Counted from the stretch's first letter, positions 30,224 through 40,018 are shown. The stretch: DNA of 64,000 nt from Lysobacter sp. S4-A87 (GCF_022637455.1 NZ_CP093341.1:2356001-2420000); one strand, 5' to 3'. The notes: generated from the sequence alone by a model not told the origin. Numbers and translations: made by a program.

Positions 30224-31434
30224 GTCCGATCCAATCCGACAAGCTGCCCCGCAGCAACAGCCTCGCTACGTTGTGGTCGGTGATGCGCAAGGAACTGCGC
30301 GACATCTCGCGTGACCGCCGCACGCTGGCGCTCGCGCTGCTGATGGGGCCGCTGCTGTATCCGTTGCTGATGATCGGCATCGGCACGCTTGCCGAGAGCC
30401 GTGCCAGGACGCAGCTCGACAAGGTGCTCGAGGTCCCGACCGTCGGCATCGAACGGGCGCCCAACCTGGTTGCGTTCCTGGCCACGCAGGGCATCGAGGC
30501 CAAGCCGGCACCGGCCGATCTGGACGCGGCGATCGCGCGCCAGGACATCGACGTCGCCATGCGTATCAGTGTCGGCTTCGCCCGCAACTGGCACGAGGGT
30601 CAGCCGGCGCTGGTCGAGATCGTGCGTGACAGCACGCGTCGCGATAGCGAGATCCCCGGTGCGCGCCTTCGTGCGGCGTTGACGGCGTACGGCGATCAGG
30701 TCGGCGCGTTGCGCCTGCTTGCACGCGGCATCGATCCATCAATTACGCGCGCGCTCAACGTCGGCAGTCGCGACCTGGCCACCGAAGATGCCAAGCGCGG
30801 TCTGGTGCTGTCGTCGATCATGCCGTACCTGCTGATCCTGATGTCGTTCCTGGGTGGCGCCTACCTGATCATGGATGCGACCGCCGGTGAGCGTGAGCGC
30901 CAGTCGCTTGAGCCGCTGCTGGCCACGCCGGCCCGTCGCGGCGCGATCGTCAGTGGCAAGATCGCTGCGGCGTGTGCGCTCGGGTTGCTGTCGCTGTTGT
31001 TGACGCTTCTGGCATTCAAGTTCAGCGCGCAGGTCGGCACCAGCGTGGGCAAGATGCTCGATGTCAGCTTCGGCGCGATCGGCAAGATGCTGCTGGTGCT
31101 GTTGCCGATGCTGTTCATCGGCACGACGCTGCTGACGTTGTTGTCGGCGACGGCCAAGAGCATGAAGGAAGCGCAGAGCCACATGACGTGGTTGATGCTG
31201 CTGCCGATGATCCCGACCATCGCGTTGGCGGTGAACCCCATCAAGACGCAGATGTGGCAGTTCACGGTGCCGTTCCTTGCGCAGAACCAGATGCTGCTGA
31301 AGGTGATCCGCGGCGAGTCGATCGACGCGCGCGTGTGGGCCATCTACCTTGCGGCGGGCTTCGGTGTCGCGGCGCTGTTGTGGTTCGCGGCGGTGCGGCG
31401 CTATCACCAGGAGCGTCTGGCGATCTCCGGCTGA
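30220..31434 (+). CDS. natB: ABC-2 type transporter permease (NatB-like)
   Basis: 404 residues. One helix near the N-terminus, a ~130-residue periplasmic loop, and a cluster of about five helices in the C-terminal half, which is the NatB/ABC2_membrane_3 layout. The GERERQSLEPLLATPARRG motif is the ABC-2 coupling region. It starts four bases inside natA, so it is translated from the same message. Confidence 0.88.
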   Translation: MSPIQSDKLPRSNSLATLWSVMRKELRDISRDRRTLALALLMGPLLYPLLMIGIGTLAESRARTQLDKVLEVPTVGIERAPNLVAFLATQGIEAKPAPADLDAAIARQDIDVAMRISVGFARNWHEGQPALVEIVRDSTRRDSEIPGARLRAALTAYGDQVGALRLLARGIDPSITRALNVGSRDLATEDAKRGLVLSSIMPYLLILMSFLGGAYLIMDATAGERERQSLEPLLATPARRGAIVSGKIAAACALGLLSLLLTLLAFKFSAQVGTSVGKMLDVSFGAIGKMLLVLLPMLFIGTTLLTLLSATAKSMKEAQSHMTWLMLLPMIPTIALAVNPIKTQMWQFTVPFLAQNQMLLKVIRGESIDARVWAIYLAAGFGVAALLWFAAVRRYHQERLAISG

Positions 31435-31457
31435 CGTCCAAAGCGCCCTTGCCCCAC

Positions 31458-31486
31458 GTAGCCCGGGTAAGCGAAGCGCACCCGGG
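31458..31486. repeat. GTAG-type palindromic repeat, single copy
   Basis: A 29-bp copy of the element seen at 2387-2415, identical over its length (gtagcccgggtaagcg... cacccggg), 24 bp after natB. Confidence 0.85.
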
Positions 31487-31549
31487 GAACGCCGCCAGAG
31501 CACCGTCCCAGGACGGTGCAGCCCTCCGGCAGCCCAGAAGAACAGGCAC

Positions 31550-31578
31550 AAAAAAAGGCCCGGCTTTCGCCGGGCCTT
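31550..31578 (-). terminator. Terminator of the TonB-domain lipoprotein gene
   Basis: Perfect 10-bp stem (aaggcccggc / gccgggcctt) with a 4-nt loop; read on the minus strand it is followed by a T run. Confidence 0.85.
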
Positions 31579-31640
31579 CCTGTTACTGCCTTGCGTCCGC
31601 GAGACCGGTTCCCCAACCGTCCCCGCGACGCATGGCCTGA

Positions 31641-32678
31641 TCAGCTCTGCGGATTGAAGCCGATCGTGCGGCGCGTGGTCACCGGCGAATCAACCGGCTG
31701 GAAGCGCCACTTGCGTACTGCATTGACCGCTTCGCGATCGAAGATGCGCGCCGGGTTGGAGCGCACCACGCGGGCGGCGGTAACCGAACCATCGGTGCCG
31801 ACGGTGAACTCGACCTGCACCTCACCCGAGGTGCCGGCACGCAGTGCCTCCGGCGGGTAGCGCGGCGGCGGCATCGACAGCGGGCGCAGGTCGCTGGCAT
31901 CGGCACTGGCCGGTGCGGCAGCGGTCTGGCGGGCGATCGCGGCACGCTGCTCGGCTGCACGCTCGTCGGCTGCAGCCTTGTCGGCGGCGGCCTTGTCGGC
32001 AGCGAGCTTGTCCGCGGCAGCCTTGTCGGCGGCGGCCTTGTTCTGCGACGCCAGGAGCTTGGCAGCTTCTTCCTGCTGCTTCTTCTGGTCCTCCACACGC
32101 TTGACCTCGAGCTCGGCCTTGCGCTTGGTCTCTTCCTCGGCGGTCAGCTGCTGCTGGGCGGCACGCTTGCCGGCAGCTTCCTGCTGGGCGGTGATGCTGG
32201 TCTTGAGGCGGGCCAGTGCCGGGTGCTGCGCGTCGGCTTTCTCGAGCAGGGCCGACAGGCGCTGCGCTTCGGTGAAGTCTTCGCGGTTGACGCTCTGTTC
32301 GATGGCGATGACCGTCATCGGCAGCAGGTCGGTCAGCGCGCTCGACACGGCGGCGTCGCCGGGTGCCTTGTCACGCAGGGCCAGGTAGTACTCGACCGCG
32401 TTGTCCTCGGCCGGAGCGTACAGGCGGTTCTCGGCGTAGGCCTTGCGGGCCGCCTCGCGCAACTGGTCGGCCGTCATGGCCGTTACCTTTGCCGACACCG
32501 CGGTGTCGGCCGTCACCGCGGGTGCGGCGGCGGTGGTTGCAGGTGCAGCCGCGCTCTCCGGCGCTGGCTCTTCTTTCTGGCAGGCAGCCAGCGCGCAGGC
32601 GATGGCCAGCACGGCGGACAACTGCTTTACGGCGGACAGCCGGCTGGAACGCCGGGCTTGCGGATTTACGACGGTCAT
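31641..32678 (-). CDS. Lipoprotein with coiled-coil linker and TonB C-terminal domain
   Basis: 345 residues. The N-terminus carries a lipobox (CALAAC, Cys ~33) followed by Gln, so it should be an outer-membrane lipoprotein. A TPR-like helical segment (~70-165) leads to a Lys/Glu/Ala-rich coiled coil with repeats of AADK (~205-240), and the last ~85 residues are a TonB_C/energy-transducer domain (RYPPEALRAGTSGEVQVEF, DREAVNAVRKWRFQP). True TonB proteins are held in the inner membrane by a helix, so a lipidated TonB-domain protein is unusual. The neighbouring genes do not explain its role. Confidence 0.85.
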   Translation of the reverse strand: MTVVNPQARRSSRLSAVKQLSAVLAIACALAACQKEEPAPESAAAPATTAAAPAVTADTAVSAKVTAMTADQLREAARKAYAENRLYAPAEDNAVEYYLALRDKAPGDAAVSSALTDLLPMTVIAIEQSVNREDFTEAQRLSALLEKADAQHPALARLKTSITAQQEAAGKRAAQQQLTAEEETKRKAELEVKRVEDQKKQQEEAAKLLASQNKAAADKAAADKLAADKAAADKAAADERAAEQRAAIARQTAAAPASADASDLRPLSMPPPRYPPEALRAGTSGEVQVEFTVGTDGSVTAARVVRSNPARIFDREAVNAVRKWRFQPVDSPVTTRRTIGFNPQS

Positions 32679-32863
32679 ATTGGCAAAGCTCCCCTGAAGT
32701 GCGCCGTCACGAGCACACGGCTCTTAATCGCGTGAGCGGGCCGTGTTTGTCAAGCGGTGGCGGCAGCAGCCTACCATCTGCCCGGCCTGTTACTGAATTC
32801 CACTGACCGATGCAGCCGACCGGTGTAGCCCGTTCAGCCTGGCCGGCCGCCGGCCGTGCGCGG

Positions 32864-34210
32864 TCACTTGCCGATGCAGAAGCTCGAGAAGATATGGCCG
32901 AGCAGGTCATCGGCGCGGACTCGCCCGGTGATTTCACCGAGCTGGTCATGGCCAAGCCGCAGTGCCTCCGCGGCAAGGTCCAGCGCTTCGTGGTCGAGGT
33001 GGATGCGGGCATCGGCGAGTTCCGTGCGCGCCTGGACCAGGGCGTCGACGTGGCGGGCACGGGCGGTGAAGGCGCCTTCGCCGGCAGCGTCGTCGTTACC
33101 CTGGGCAAGCTGCCGCAGGCGGGCGTGCAGGGCCTCCACGCCGAGGCCGGTCCGCGCCGATACCGGGAGGGTGTCCGGGTCGGTCGCGGCGACTTGCGTG
33201 TCCAGCAGGTCGGCCTTGTTGTGCAACCACAATCGCTTGGGCACGTCCGCGATCGCATCGACGACGGCAAGGCGGCCGGCGTCGGGGTCGCGTGCATCGA
33301 GCACGACGATGGCGAGGTCGGCGCGGCCGAGTTCTCCGCGCGCGCGGCGCATGCCTTCGCGCTCGATGACGTCGCCACCCTCGCGCAGGCCGGCGGTATC
33401 GACCAGGGTCAGTTCCACGCCGTCGATGCGGATGGTCTCGTGCAGCAGGTCGCGCGTGGTCCCGGCGATGTCGGTGACGATGGCGCGGTCGCTGCCGGCC
33501 AGCACGTTGAGCAGCGAGCTCTTGCCGGCATTGGGTGGGCCGACGATCACCGCGTGCAGGCCGTCGCGCAGGCGGCGGCCGCGCTCGGCGGCGGCGAGCA
33601 GTGCGTCGAGGTCGTTGGCGGTGGTGGCCAGGCGCGCGCGCAACTGCGCACCGCCGAGGGTATCGATCGGCTCGTCGGCAAAATCGATCGCCGCCTCGAC
33701 GTGCACGCGTATCGCCAGCAGTTCGTCGGCCAGCGCGTCGACCCGTCGCGAGAACTCGCCGTCGAGTGCGCGCCGGGCGGCGCGGGCGGCACGGACATCG
33801 GCGGCGGCGATCAGGTCGGCGACCGCTTCGGCCTGGGCCAGGTCGAGCCGCCCTTCCAGGAAGGCGCGCTCGCTGAACTCTCCCGGCCGAGCCCGACGCG
33901 CGCCCAACGCGACGCAGCGCGCCACCAGTTCGTGCAGCACGGCCGGGCTGCCATGGGCCTGCAGTTCGACCACATCCTCGCCGGTGTAGCTGGCAGGCGC
34001 GGCGAAGTAGAGGGCGATGCCGTCGTCGATGACAGCTCCGTCCCCGGCAGTCAAGCGGACGTAGTGCGCCTGGCGCGGCGTGAGTGTCCGCGCGCACAGG
34101 GTTTCGGCGATGGCGCGGGCACGCGGACCGGACAACCGCACGATGCCGACGCCGCCCGCGCCCGGGGCGGTGGCGATCGCGGCGATGGTGTCGCGGGCGG
34201 GGCTGGTCAT
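32864..34210 (-). CDS. mnmE: tRNA uridine-5-carboxymethylaminomethyl modification GTPase MnmE
   Basis: 448 residues. N-terminal tetrahydrofolate-binding domain, GTPase domain with G1 GPPNAGKSS (~224-232), DTAGLRE (G3) and NKADLLD (G4), and the invariant C-terminal FCIGK whose Cys is essential. With MnmG it makes the cmnm5U34 wobble modification. It is adjacent to yidC and rnpA, as is typical near oriC in gammaproteobacteria. Confidence 0.97.
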   Translation of the reverse strand: MTSPARDTIAAIATAPGAGGVGIVRLSGPRARAIAETLCARTLTPRQAHYVRLTAGDGAVIDDGIALYFAAPASYTGEDVVELQAHGSPAVLHELVARCVALGARRARPGEFSERAFLEGRLDLAQAEAVADLIAAADVRAARAARRALDGEFSRRVDALADELLAIRVHVEAAIDFADEPIDTLGGAQLRARLATTANDLDALLAAAERGRRLRDGLHAVIVGPPNAGKSSLLNVLAGSDRAIVTDIAGTTRDLLHETIRIDGVELTLVDTAGLREGGDVIEREGMRRARGELGRADLAIVVLDARDPDAGRLAVVDAIADVPKRLWLHNKADLLDTQVAATDPDTLPVSARTGLGVEALHARLRQLAQGNDDAAGEGAFTARARHVDALVQARTELADARIHLDHEALDLAAEALRLGHDQLGEITGRVRADDLLGHIFSSFCIGK

Positions 34211-34248
34211 GGCGATATGGTCGCAGACAACGGCCTTCCACAAACACA

Positions 34249-34271
34249 AAGCCCGCCTTGCGGCGGGCCTT
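34249..34271 (-). terminator. Terminator after yidC
   Basis: Stem gcccgcc / ggcgggc with a 4-nt loop; on the minus strand followed by a T-rich stretch (tttgtgttt). Weaker than others in the window. Confidence 0.6.
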
Positions 34272-34293
34272 GTGAGTGTCATTGCCGCAAGGC

Positions 34294-36015
34294 TCAGGCC
34301 TTGGCCGGCTCCTCGCTGTAGCGCTTGACCATCCACCACTGCTGCAGCAGGCCGAGCGCGCCGTTGGTCACCCAGTACAGCACCAGGCCAGCCGGGAAGA
34401 AGGCGAACATCACGCCGAACACCAGCGGCATGAACTGCATCATCTTCGCCTGCATCGGGTCCATGCCCGCAGTCGGGTTGAGCTTCTGCGTGAACCACAT
34501 CACCGCAACGTTGATCAGCGGCAGCACGAAGTAGGGATCGCGCGAGGTCAGGTCGGTGATCCAGCCGATCCACGGTGCGTGGCGCAGCTCGACCGACTCC
34601 GACAGCATCCAGTACAGCGCCAGGAACACCGGCATCTGCAGCAGGATCGGCAGGCAGCCGCCGACCGGATTGATCTTCTCCTTCTTGTACAGCTCCATCA
34701 TCGCCATCTGCAGCTTCTGCTTGTCGTCGCCGTAGCGCTCCTTGAGCTGCGCCATGCGCGGCTGGAACTTGCGCATCTTGGCCATCGACTTGTACTGCGC
34801 CGCGGACAGCGGAAACATCGCCAGCTTGATCAGCAGGACGAGGCCGACGATCGACCAGCCCCAGTTGCCGACCAGGCGGTAGATCTGCTCCAGCACCCAG
34901 AACAGCCAGCTGGCGATCGTGGCCATGATGCTGAAGCTGCTGAAGTCGACCGCGCGGTCCAGGCCGGGGACGTTCTGCGCTTCGATCGCCTTGACCAGCT
35001 TCGGGCCGACCCACAGGCGTGCTTCGGTGCTGGCCGTCGCGCCCGGGGCGACGTTCACGCCCGGACCGACCTCGCGCACCACGTACTGGGTGCCGCCGGC
35101 GCCCTGGGTGGTTGCCAGCGAGAACGTGCTCTTGTCGTTGGCGCCCGGGATCCAGGCCGAGAAGAAGTGGTGCTGCAGCATGCCGACCCAGCCGCCGGTG
35201 ACTTCCTTCTGCAGCGGACCGTCATCGACGAAGTCGTCGTACTTGCGCTTCTCGTACTTGTCGGCGCTGGAGTACCACGCCGCGCCCTGGAAGCTGTACT
35301 GCTCGGCGCTCATCGGGCCCTTCTTCACCAGTGCGCGCGGAACGCGGCTGAGCTGGCGATAGACGAAGCCCTGCCACGGCGCGCTGCCGGCGTTGACGAC
35401 TTCGTCGCGCACCTTCACCACGTAGTCGCCGCGGCTGAAGGTATAGGTGCGCCGGATGGTCACGCCATCGGCGCCGGTCCAGACGAAGGGAACGTCGACG
35501 CTCGGGGCGCCATCGGCCAGCGTGTAGTCGGTCTTGCCGCCTTCGGGCACGAAGCCGGCCTGGTGGGTAGGCGCATTCTGGCCATTGGCCGCGCCGCTCT
35601 GCACCCAGCCGCTCTGGGCGACGAAGTAGTTCTGCGGGTCCTGTGCGAACACGCGCACCGGCGCGCTGTCGCGGTCGGCGGTGCTCGGATACTTGAGCAG
35701 GTCGGCCTGGCGCAGCTCACCGCCATCGAGGACGACCTTGAGCACATCGGTGGTGACGGTCGCGGTCGGCGCAGCGGCTGCGCTCGTGGCGGCCGGCGAC
35801 ACGGCGGCGGCCATGCCCGGTGCGCTGGGCACGGCGCCCGGTGCGGCCGGGGTAGCCGGCGCGCCCGGGACGGCGCCGCTGGCGGCGGCGGTCACGGTCG
35901 ATGCCGAGGCCTGCACGGGTTCGGCCGGTGCGGCCTTCTCCTTGCCCCACTCCATCCACAGCAGGGTCGCCACCATCAGCCAGGCGAAGATCAGAAAAAC
36001 ACGGGTCTGGTTCAT
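34294..36015 (-). CDS. yidC: Membrane protein insertase YidC
   Basis: 573 residues. N-terminal membrane helix, a long Ala/Pro-rich linker, the large periplasmic beta domain (~100-330) and five C-terminal helices with the conserved regions [19 protein letters not shown] and [20 protein letters not shown]. It inserts inner-membrane proteins alone or with SecYEG. Its start lies 15 bp after the rnpA stop; no yidD gene lies between. Confidence 0.97.
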   Translation of the reverse strand: MNQTRVFLIFAWLMVATLLWMEWGKEKAAPAEPVQASASTVTAAASGAVPGAPATPAAPGAVPSAPGMAAAVSPAATSAAAAPTATVTTDVLKVVLDGGELRQADLLKYPSTADRDSAPVRVFAQDPQNYFVAQSGWVQSGAANGQNAPTHQAGFVPEGGKTDYTLADGAPSVDVPFVWTGADGVTIRRTYTFSRGDYVVKVRDEVVNAGSAPWQGFVYRQLSRVPRALVKKGPMSAEQYSFQGAAWYSSADKYEKRKYDDFVDDGPLQKEVTGGWVGMLQHHFFSAWIPGANDKSTFSLATTQGAGGTQYVVREVGPGVNVAPGATASTEARLWVGPKLVKAIEAQNVPGLDRAVDFSSFSIMATIASWLFWVLEQIYRLVGNWGWSIVGLVLLIKLAMFPLSAAQYKSMAKMRKFQPRMAQLKERYGDDKQKLQMAMMELYKKEKINPVGGCLPILLQMPVFLALYWMLSESVELRHAPWIGWITDLTSRDPYFVLPLINVAVMWFTQKLNPTAGMDPMQAKMMQFMPLVFGVMFAFFPAGLVLYWVTNGALGLLQQWWMVKRYSEEPAKA

Positions 36016-36030
36016 GGGCGACAGGCGGGC

Positions 36031-36474
36031 TCAGCCTTGACCGGAGTCAGGCATTGGGGCGGAAGGGGAAGCGGCCGGCATTGTGCCGGTCGCAGAAGTC
36101 GGGGGCAATGAAGGCGCGGGTGCCGCGGCGGACAGGGCGCCGCAGCGCTGCAACAGACCACGCAGGGCCGCGGCGAGTTCCGGACCGGTACTGCGTGCAG
36201 CGGCCGGACGAGCGACCACGACATAGTCGCCCGCGGCGAGTTCGCCACGGATCTGACGGAAGGTAGTGCGCAGGACGCGCTTGATGCGGTTGCGACCGAC
36301 CGCGTGGGGATCGACCTTGCGCGAAACGGCAAGGCCCAGGCGCGGCGCGTTCTCGCTGGCCTGCCAATGCAAAGCCAGCACGGGCAGCGCAACGCGCCGG
36401 CCATGCTGGAAGATGCGATCGAAGTCGGAACGCGCTCGTACCCGCGCCGTGCGCGGGAAGCGGGCCGATATCAT
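36031..36474 (-). CDS. rnpA: Ribonuclease P protein component
   Basis: 147 residues. The RNR motif (GRNRIKRVLRTTFRQ, ~60-74) and the family N-terminus (FPRTARVRARSDFDRIF) are clear. The last ~30 residues are an Ala/Ser/Pro-rich tail beyond the usual ~115-residue protein. It binds the RNase P RNA for tRNA 5' maturation. Lies between rpmH and yidC in the usual order. Confidence 0.95.
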   Translation of the reverse strand: MISARFPRTARVRARSDFDRIFQHGRRVALPVLALHWQASENAPRLGLAVSRKVDPHAVGRNRIKRVLRTTFRQIRGELAAGDYVVVARPAAARSTGPELAAALRGLLQRCGALSAAAPAPSLPPTSATGTMPAASPSAPMPDSGQG

Positions 36475-36501
36475 CTAGGGACTACCGGCGCAGGCCGGTC
36501 G

Positions 36502-36522
36502 GCTGCCGCACGAGGCGGCAGC
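36502..36522. other. Hairpin between rpmH and rnpA
   Basis: Perfect 8-bp inverted repeat gctgccgc / gcggcagc with a 5-nt loop in the short gap between the two genes. No T run follows, so it may be an mRNA-processing or attenuating hairpin rather than a full terminator. Confidence 0.5.
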
Positions 36523-36530
36523 GGCGACGC

Positions 36531-36671
36531 TTAGGCGCAGAGACGCTTGCGGCCCTTGGCGCGACGACGGGCCAGGATCTTGCGGCCGTCGGCAGTCGCC
36601 ATGCGGGCACGGAAGCCGTGGTCGCGCTTGCGCTTGAGGTTGCTGGGCTGATAGGTGCGCTTGGTGGCCAT
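36531..36671 (-). CDS. rpmH: 50S ribosomal protein L34
   Basis: 46 residues starting [16 protein letters not shown] and ending GRKRLCA, the full L34 sequence pattern. Small, highly basic ribosomal protein; first gene of the leftward rpmH-rnpA-yidC cluster at the origin. Many genomes start dnaA and rpmH divergently as here. Confidence 0.97.
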   Translation of the reverse strand: MATKRTYQPSNLKRKRDHGFRARMATADGRKILARRRAKGRKRLCA

Positions 36672-37087
36672 GATCCGGCTCTGCGAAAACGTCAAATAGG
36701 ACCGGCGATTCTAGCGGGTCCGGGAACGCCAGGTCAACCCACGTGAACCCTCGGTCAGTAGCCGCCTTCCGCAAACGCCCGGGAACATGGCGCCAGCCCC
36801 CGGAGCCAGGGGCGATTCGCGCGAAAGCGCGAATGGGGTGTGGACAACACGCAGTAGGCCCGAAGTTTGCAGCGCAAACGTTGGGAGGTAGCCCGGCTGC
36901 GCCAGGTTACCCCTGTGGACTACCTGTTAATTTGCCTGTGGACAAGTCCTGTTCCGCGCCGATTCCCGGTGATAGTCTGGCCTCCACCCCCCGCCCCGTT
37001 CGCCGCGATGTACGCATCGCGTGGCGGGCCGCTTTTCGTCCGAGGCCTCAGGCCCGCAGACCGCAACTGAAGAAGACGCCCTACCTG
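36672..37087. other. rpmH-dnaA intergenic region with DnaA-box-like sites
   Basis: 416 bp without a gene. It must hold divergent rpmH and dnaA promoters. DnaA-box-like 9-mers (tgtggacaa, reverse of TTGTCCACA, one mismatch from TTATCCACA) occur at 36841-36849 and 36937-36945, with a poorer one at 36914-36922. They may mediate dnaA autoregulation or form part of the origin. Confidence 0.6.
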
Positions 37088-38413
37088 ATGGATGCCTGGC
37101 CCCGCTGCCTCGAACGCCTTGAAGCCGAATTGCCGGCCGAAGATGTCCACACCTGGCTCAAGCCGCTCCAGGCTGCCCAGCGTGACGATGTCACCGTGCT
37201 TTACGCGCCCAACGCCTTCGTCGTCGAGCACGTGCGCGAACGCTACCTGGCCCGCATCCGCGAGTTGCTGACCTACTTCGCCGGCAGCGGCGAAGTCAGC
37301 CTGGAAATCGGCTCGCTGCCGCGCGCGGCCATGCCGATGCCGCAGGTCGAACCGACCCCGATGGCCCGTGCTGTGCCGTCGGAGCCGTTCAACGGCCACC
37401 TCGACAATCACTACACCTTCGACAACTTCGTCGAAGGCCGCAGCAACCAGCTCGGTCGTGCCGCCGCCTGGCAGGCCTCGCTCAAGCCCGGCGACCGCGC
37501 CCACAACCCGCTGCTGCTGTACGGCGGCACCGGCCTGGGCAAGACCCACCTGATGTTCGCCGCCGGCAATGCCATGCGCAGCGCCAACCCGAACATGCGC
37601 GTGCTGTACCTGCGCAGCGAGCAGTTCTTCAGCGCGATGATGAAGTCGCTGCAGGACAAGACCATGGATGCGTTCAAGCGCCAGTTCCAGCAGGTCGATG
37701 CGCTGCTGATCGACGACATCCAGTTCTTCGCCGGCAAGGACCGCACCCAGGAAGAGTTCTTCCACACCTTCAACCAGCTCTTCGACGGCAAGCAGCAGAT
37801 CATCCTGACCTGCGACCGCTACCCGCGCGAAGTCGAAGGCCTGGAGCCGCGCCTGAAGTCGCGCCTGGCCTGGGGCCTGAGCGTGGCGATCGAGCCGCCG
37901 GACTTCGAGACGCGCGCGCAGATCGTGCTGTCGAAGGCGCGCGAGCGCGGCGCCAACATTCCCGAGGAAGTCGCCTTCCTGCTCGCCAAGAAGATGCGCA
38001 GCAACGTGCGCGACCTCGAGGGCGCCCTCAACACCCTGACCGCGCGCGCCAACTTCACCGGCCGCGCGATCACCGTCGAGTTCGCCCAGGAGACGCTGCG
38101 CGACCTGTTGCGTGCCCAGCAGCAGGCGATCGGCATCCCCAACATCCAGAAGACCGTCGGCGATTACTACGGCCTGCAGATGAAGGACCTGCTGTCCAAG
38201 CGCCGCACGCGCTCACTGGCACGTCCGCGGCAGATGGCGATGGCCCTGGCCAAGGAATTGACCGAGCACAGCCTGCCGGAGATCGGCGACGCCTTCGCCG
38301 GTCGCGACCACACCACCGTGCTGCATGCCTGCCGGCAGATCCGCACGCTGATGGAAACCGACGGCAAGCTGCGCGAAGACTGGGACAAGCTGATCCGCAA
38401 GCTCAGTGAGTAA
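37088..38413 (+). CDS. dnaA: Chromosomal replication initiator protein DnaA
   Basis: 441 residues. Domain I ~1-70, short linker II, AAA+ domain III with Walker [10 protein letters not shown] (~146-154) and Walker [10 protein letters not shown] (~206-214), and domain IV with the DnaA signature [15 protein letters not shown]. It binds DnaA boxes and opens oriC. The ATG at 37088 ([12 protein letters not shown]) fits the family start; a longer upstream reading covers the origin-side gap. Confidence 0.98.
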   Translation: MDAWPRCLERLEAELPAEDVHTWLKPLQAAQRDDVTVLYAPNAFVVEHVRERYLARIRELLTYFAGSGEVSLEIGSLPRAAMPMPQVEPTPMARAVPSEPFNGHLDNHYTFDNFVEGRSNQLGRAAAWQASLKPGDRAHNPLLLYGGTGLGKTHLMFAAGNAMRSANPNMRVLYLRSEQFFSAMMKSLQDKTMDAFKRQFQQVDALLIDDIQFFAGKDRTQEEFFHTFNQLFDGKQQIILTCDRYPREVEGLEPRLKSRLAWGLSVAIEPPDFETRAQIVLSKARERGANIPEEVAFLLAKKMRSNVRDLEGALNTLTARANFTGRAITVEFAQETLRDLLRAQQQAIGIPNIQKTVGDYYGLQMKDLLSKRRTRSLARPRQMAMALAKELTEHSLPEIGDAFAGRDHTTVLHACRQIRTLMETDGKLREDWDKLIRKLSE

Positions 38414-38716
38414 GTCCGCCAATCGGCCGCAGCGCAAAGCTGCGCCGGTCGGGACATACTTATCCTCAAGCCCTGCGGGTAAGCCGTGTATGTTGCGGGC
38501 ACAAGTTGTGGACAATTCACACCCTTCACCGGTGCGTTAGAGTTGTCCACAGTTTGTCCGGGACTTACAGGGGTAGTTCTACCGAAGTTTCGAAGGCAAC
38601 AAAATCCTTATAAATCAAATGTTTGGTGCTGTTTTCCCGGATTTTCGGCGACTCCACCACCACCATGCTTTTGATTTATTCCACATCTTTAGTAATGGCA
38701 CGGGGACGGGGTCCGC
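38414..38716. other. Probable oriC: dnaA-dnaN intergenic region
   Basis: 303 bp without a gene and clearly richer in A and T than surroundings. DnaA-box-like sites lie at 38460-38468 (ttatcctca), 38507-38515 (reverse) and 38543-38551 (ttgtccaca), each one base from the consensus. An AT-rich stretch around 38600-38626 (aaaatccttataaatcaaat) is a candidate unwinding element. The position between dnaA and dnaN and divergence of the gene clusters support an origin here; this has not been tested. Confidence 0.7.
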
Positions 38717-39817
38717 ATGCGTTTCAGCCTTCAACGCGAAGTCTTTCTCAAGCCGCTCGCTCAGGTCGTCAACGTTGTCGAGCGCCGCCAGACCCTTCCG
38801 GTTCTGGCCAACCTTCTGGTCCAGGTGAAGGACGGACAGCTGTCGCTGACCGGTACCGACCTGGAAGTGGAGATGGTGTCTCGGGTTCTGGTCGATGACG
38901 CCCAGGACGGCGAAACCACGATCCCGGCGCGAAAGCTGTTCGAGATCGTTCGCGCCCTGCCCGACGGCAGCAAGGTCACCATTTCGCAGTCGGCGGAAAA
39001 GATCACGGTGCAGGCCGGCCGTTCGCGCTTCACCCTTGCGAGCCTGCCGGCGAACGACTTCCCGTCGATCGACGAAGTCGAAGCCACCGAGCGCGTGCGC
39101 GTGCCGGAAGCAGCGTTGAAGGAGCTGATCGAACGCACTGCCTTTGCGATGGCGCAGCAGGACGTTCGCTACTACCTCAATGGCCTGCTGTTCGACCTGC
39201 GCGAATCCAGCCTGCGCTGCGTGGCCACCGACGGTCACCGCCTGGCGCTGTGCGAAGCACCGCTGGAAAACGGCGCCCAGACCAAGCGCCAGATCATCGT
39301 GCCGCGCAAGGGCGTGCAGGAACTGCAGCGACTGCTCGAAGGCGGCGAACGCGAGCTCGAGCTGGAAATGGGTCGTGGCCACCTGCGCGTGAAGCGCGAC
39401 GACGTGACCTTTACCAGCAAGCTGATCGACGGCCGCTTCCCGGACTACGAAGCAGTGATTCCGATCGGTGCCGACCGCGAGATCCGCATCGACCGCGAAG
39501 TGCTGCGCGCCTCGCTGCAGCGTGCCGCGATCCTGTCGAACGAGAAGTACCGTGGCGTCCGCCTGGAGGTTTCGCCGGGCCAGCTGAAGATCAGCGCGCA
39601 CAACCCGGAACAGGAAGAAGCGCAGGAAGAAGTCGAAGCCGACACCAAGGTCGACGACCTGGCCGTGGGCTTCAACGTGAACTACCTGCTCGATGCGCTC
39701 TCGGCCCTGAAGGACGAGCACGTCGTGATCGCCCTGCGTGACGCCAACTCGTCCGCACTGGTGCGCGAAGCGGCGAACGACCGTTGCCGCCACGTGGTGA
39801 TGCCGCTGCGCCTCTGA
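38717..39817 (+). CDS. dnaN: DNA polymerase III beta subunit (sliding clamp)
   Basis: 366 residues, the usual clamp length, with three repeated beta-clamp domains (N-terminus MRFSLQREVFLKPLAQVVNVV; C-terminus CRHVVMPLRL). It encircles DNA and tethers polymerase III. It starts 303 bp after dnaA across the probable origin and is followed by its own terminator. Confidence 0.98.
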   Translation: MRFSLQREVFLKPLAQVVNVVERRQTLPVLANLLVQVKDGQLSLTGTDLEVEMVSRVLVDDAQDGETTIPARKLFEIVRALPDGSKVTISQSAEKITVQAGRSRFTLASLPANDFPSIDEVEATERVRVPEAALKELIERTAFAMAQQDVRYYLNGLLFDLRESSLRCVATDGHRLALCEAPLENGAQTKRQIIVPRKGVQELQRLLEGGERELELEMGRGHLRVKRDDVTFTSKLIDGRFPDYEAVIPIGADREIRIDREVLRASLQRAAILSNEKYRGVRLEVSPGQLKISAHNPEQEEAQEEVEADTKVDDLAVGFNVNYLLDALSALKDEHVVIALRDANSSALVREAANDRCRHVVMPLRL

Positions 39818-39841
39818 CCAGCGTTCTCGCAGCGACTCCAG

Positions 39842-39868
39842 AAAGCCCGGCCCAGCGCCGGGCTTTTT
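39842..39868 (+). terminator. Terminator after dnaN
   Basis: 10-bp stem (aaagcccggc / gccgggcttt) with a 5-nt loop, followed by T residues. Confidence 0.8.
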
Positions 39869-39869
39869 C

Positions 39870-39902
39870 GTAGCCCGGGTAACGCCAAAGGCCGCACCCG
39901 GG
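39870..39902. repeat. GTAG-type palindromic repeat (33-bp variant)
   Basis: gtagcccgggtaacgccaaa... cacccggg, starting two bases after the dnaN terminator. The central part (gccaaaggccg) differs from the 29-bp form but matches the copy at 49440. Confidence 0.8.
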
Positions 39903-39967
39903 GGGAGAGTCAGATTGCCCCTACCCAAGGTCCCCGGGATACGCCAGATTTTCGCCGATTAGGCGCG

Positions 39968-39983
39968 TGTTCCACGTGGAACA
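39968..39983. other. parS site (ParB-binding centromere), dnaN-recF gap
   Basis: The 16-bp perfect palindrome tgttccacgtggaaca, matching the chromosomal parS pattern TGTTNCACGTGNAACA. Confidence 0.85.
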
Positions 39984-40018
39984 TGGCAACCTGGTCGCTA
40001 CAGCCCCCGATGCGCTTC

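Noticed and set aside
36743-37087. DnaA starting at 36743 with a 115-residue N-terminal extension
   Set aside because: The added residues are Pro/Arg-rich and unlike DnaA domain I, and the extension spans the intergenic DnaA-box sites; ATG 37088 fits the family.
38677-38685. Additional DnaA box (tattccaca)
   Set aside because: Two or more mismatches from the consensus; not separable from background in an AT-rich stretch.
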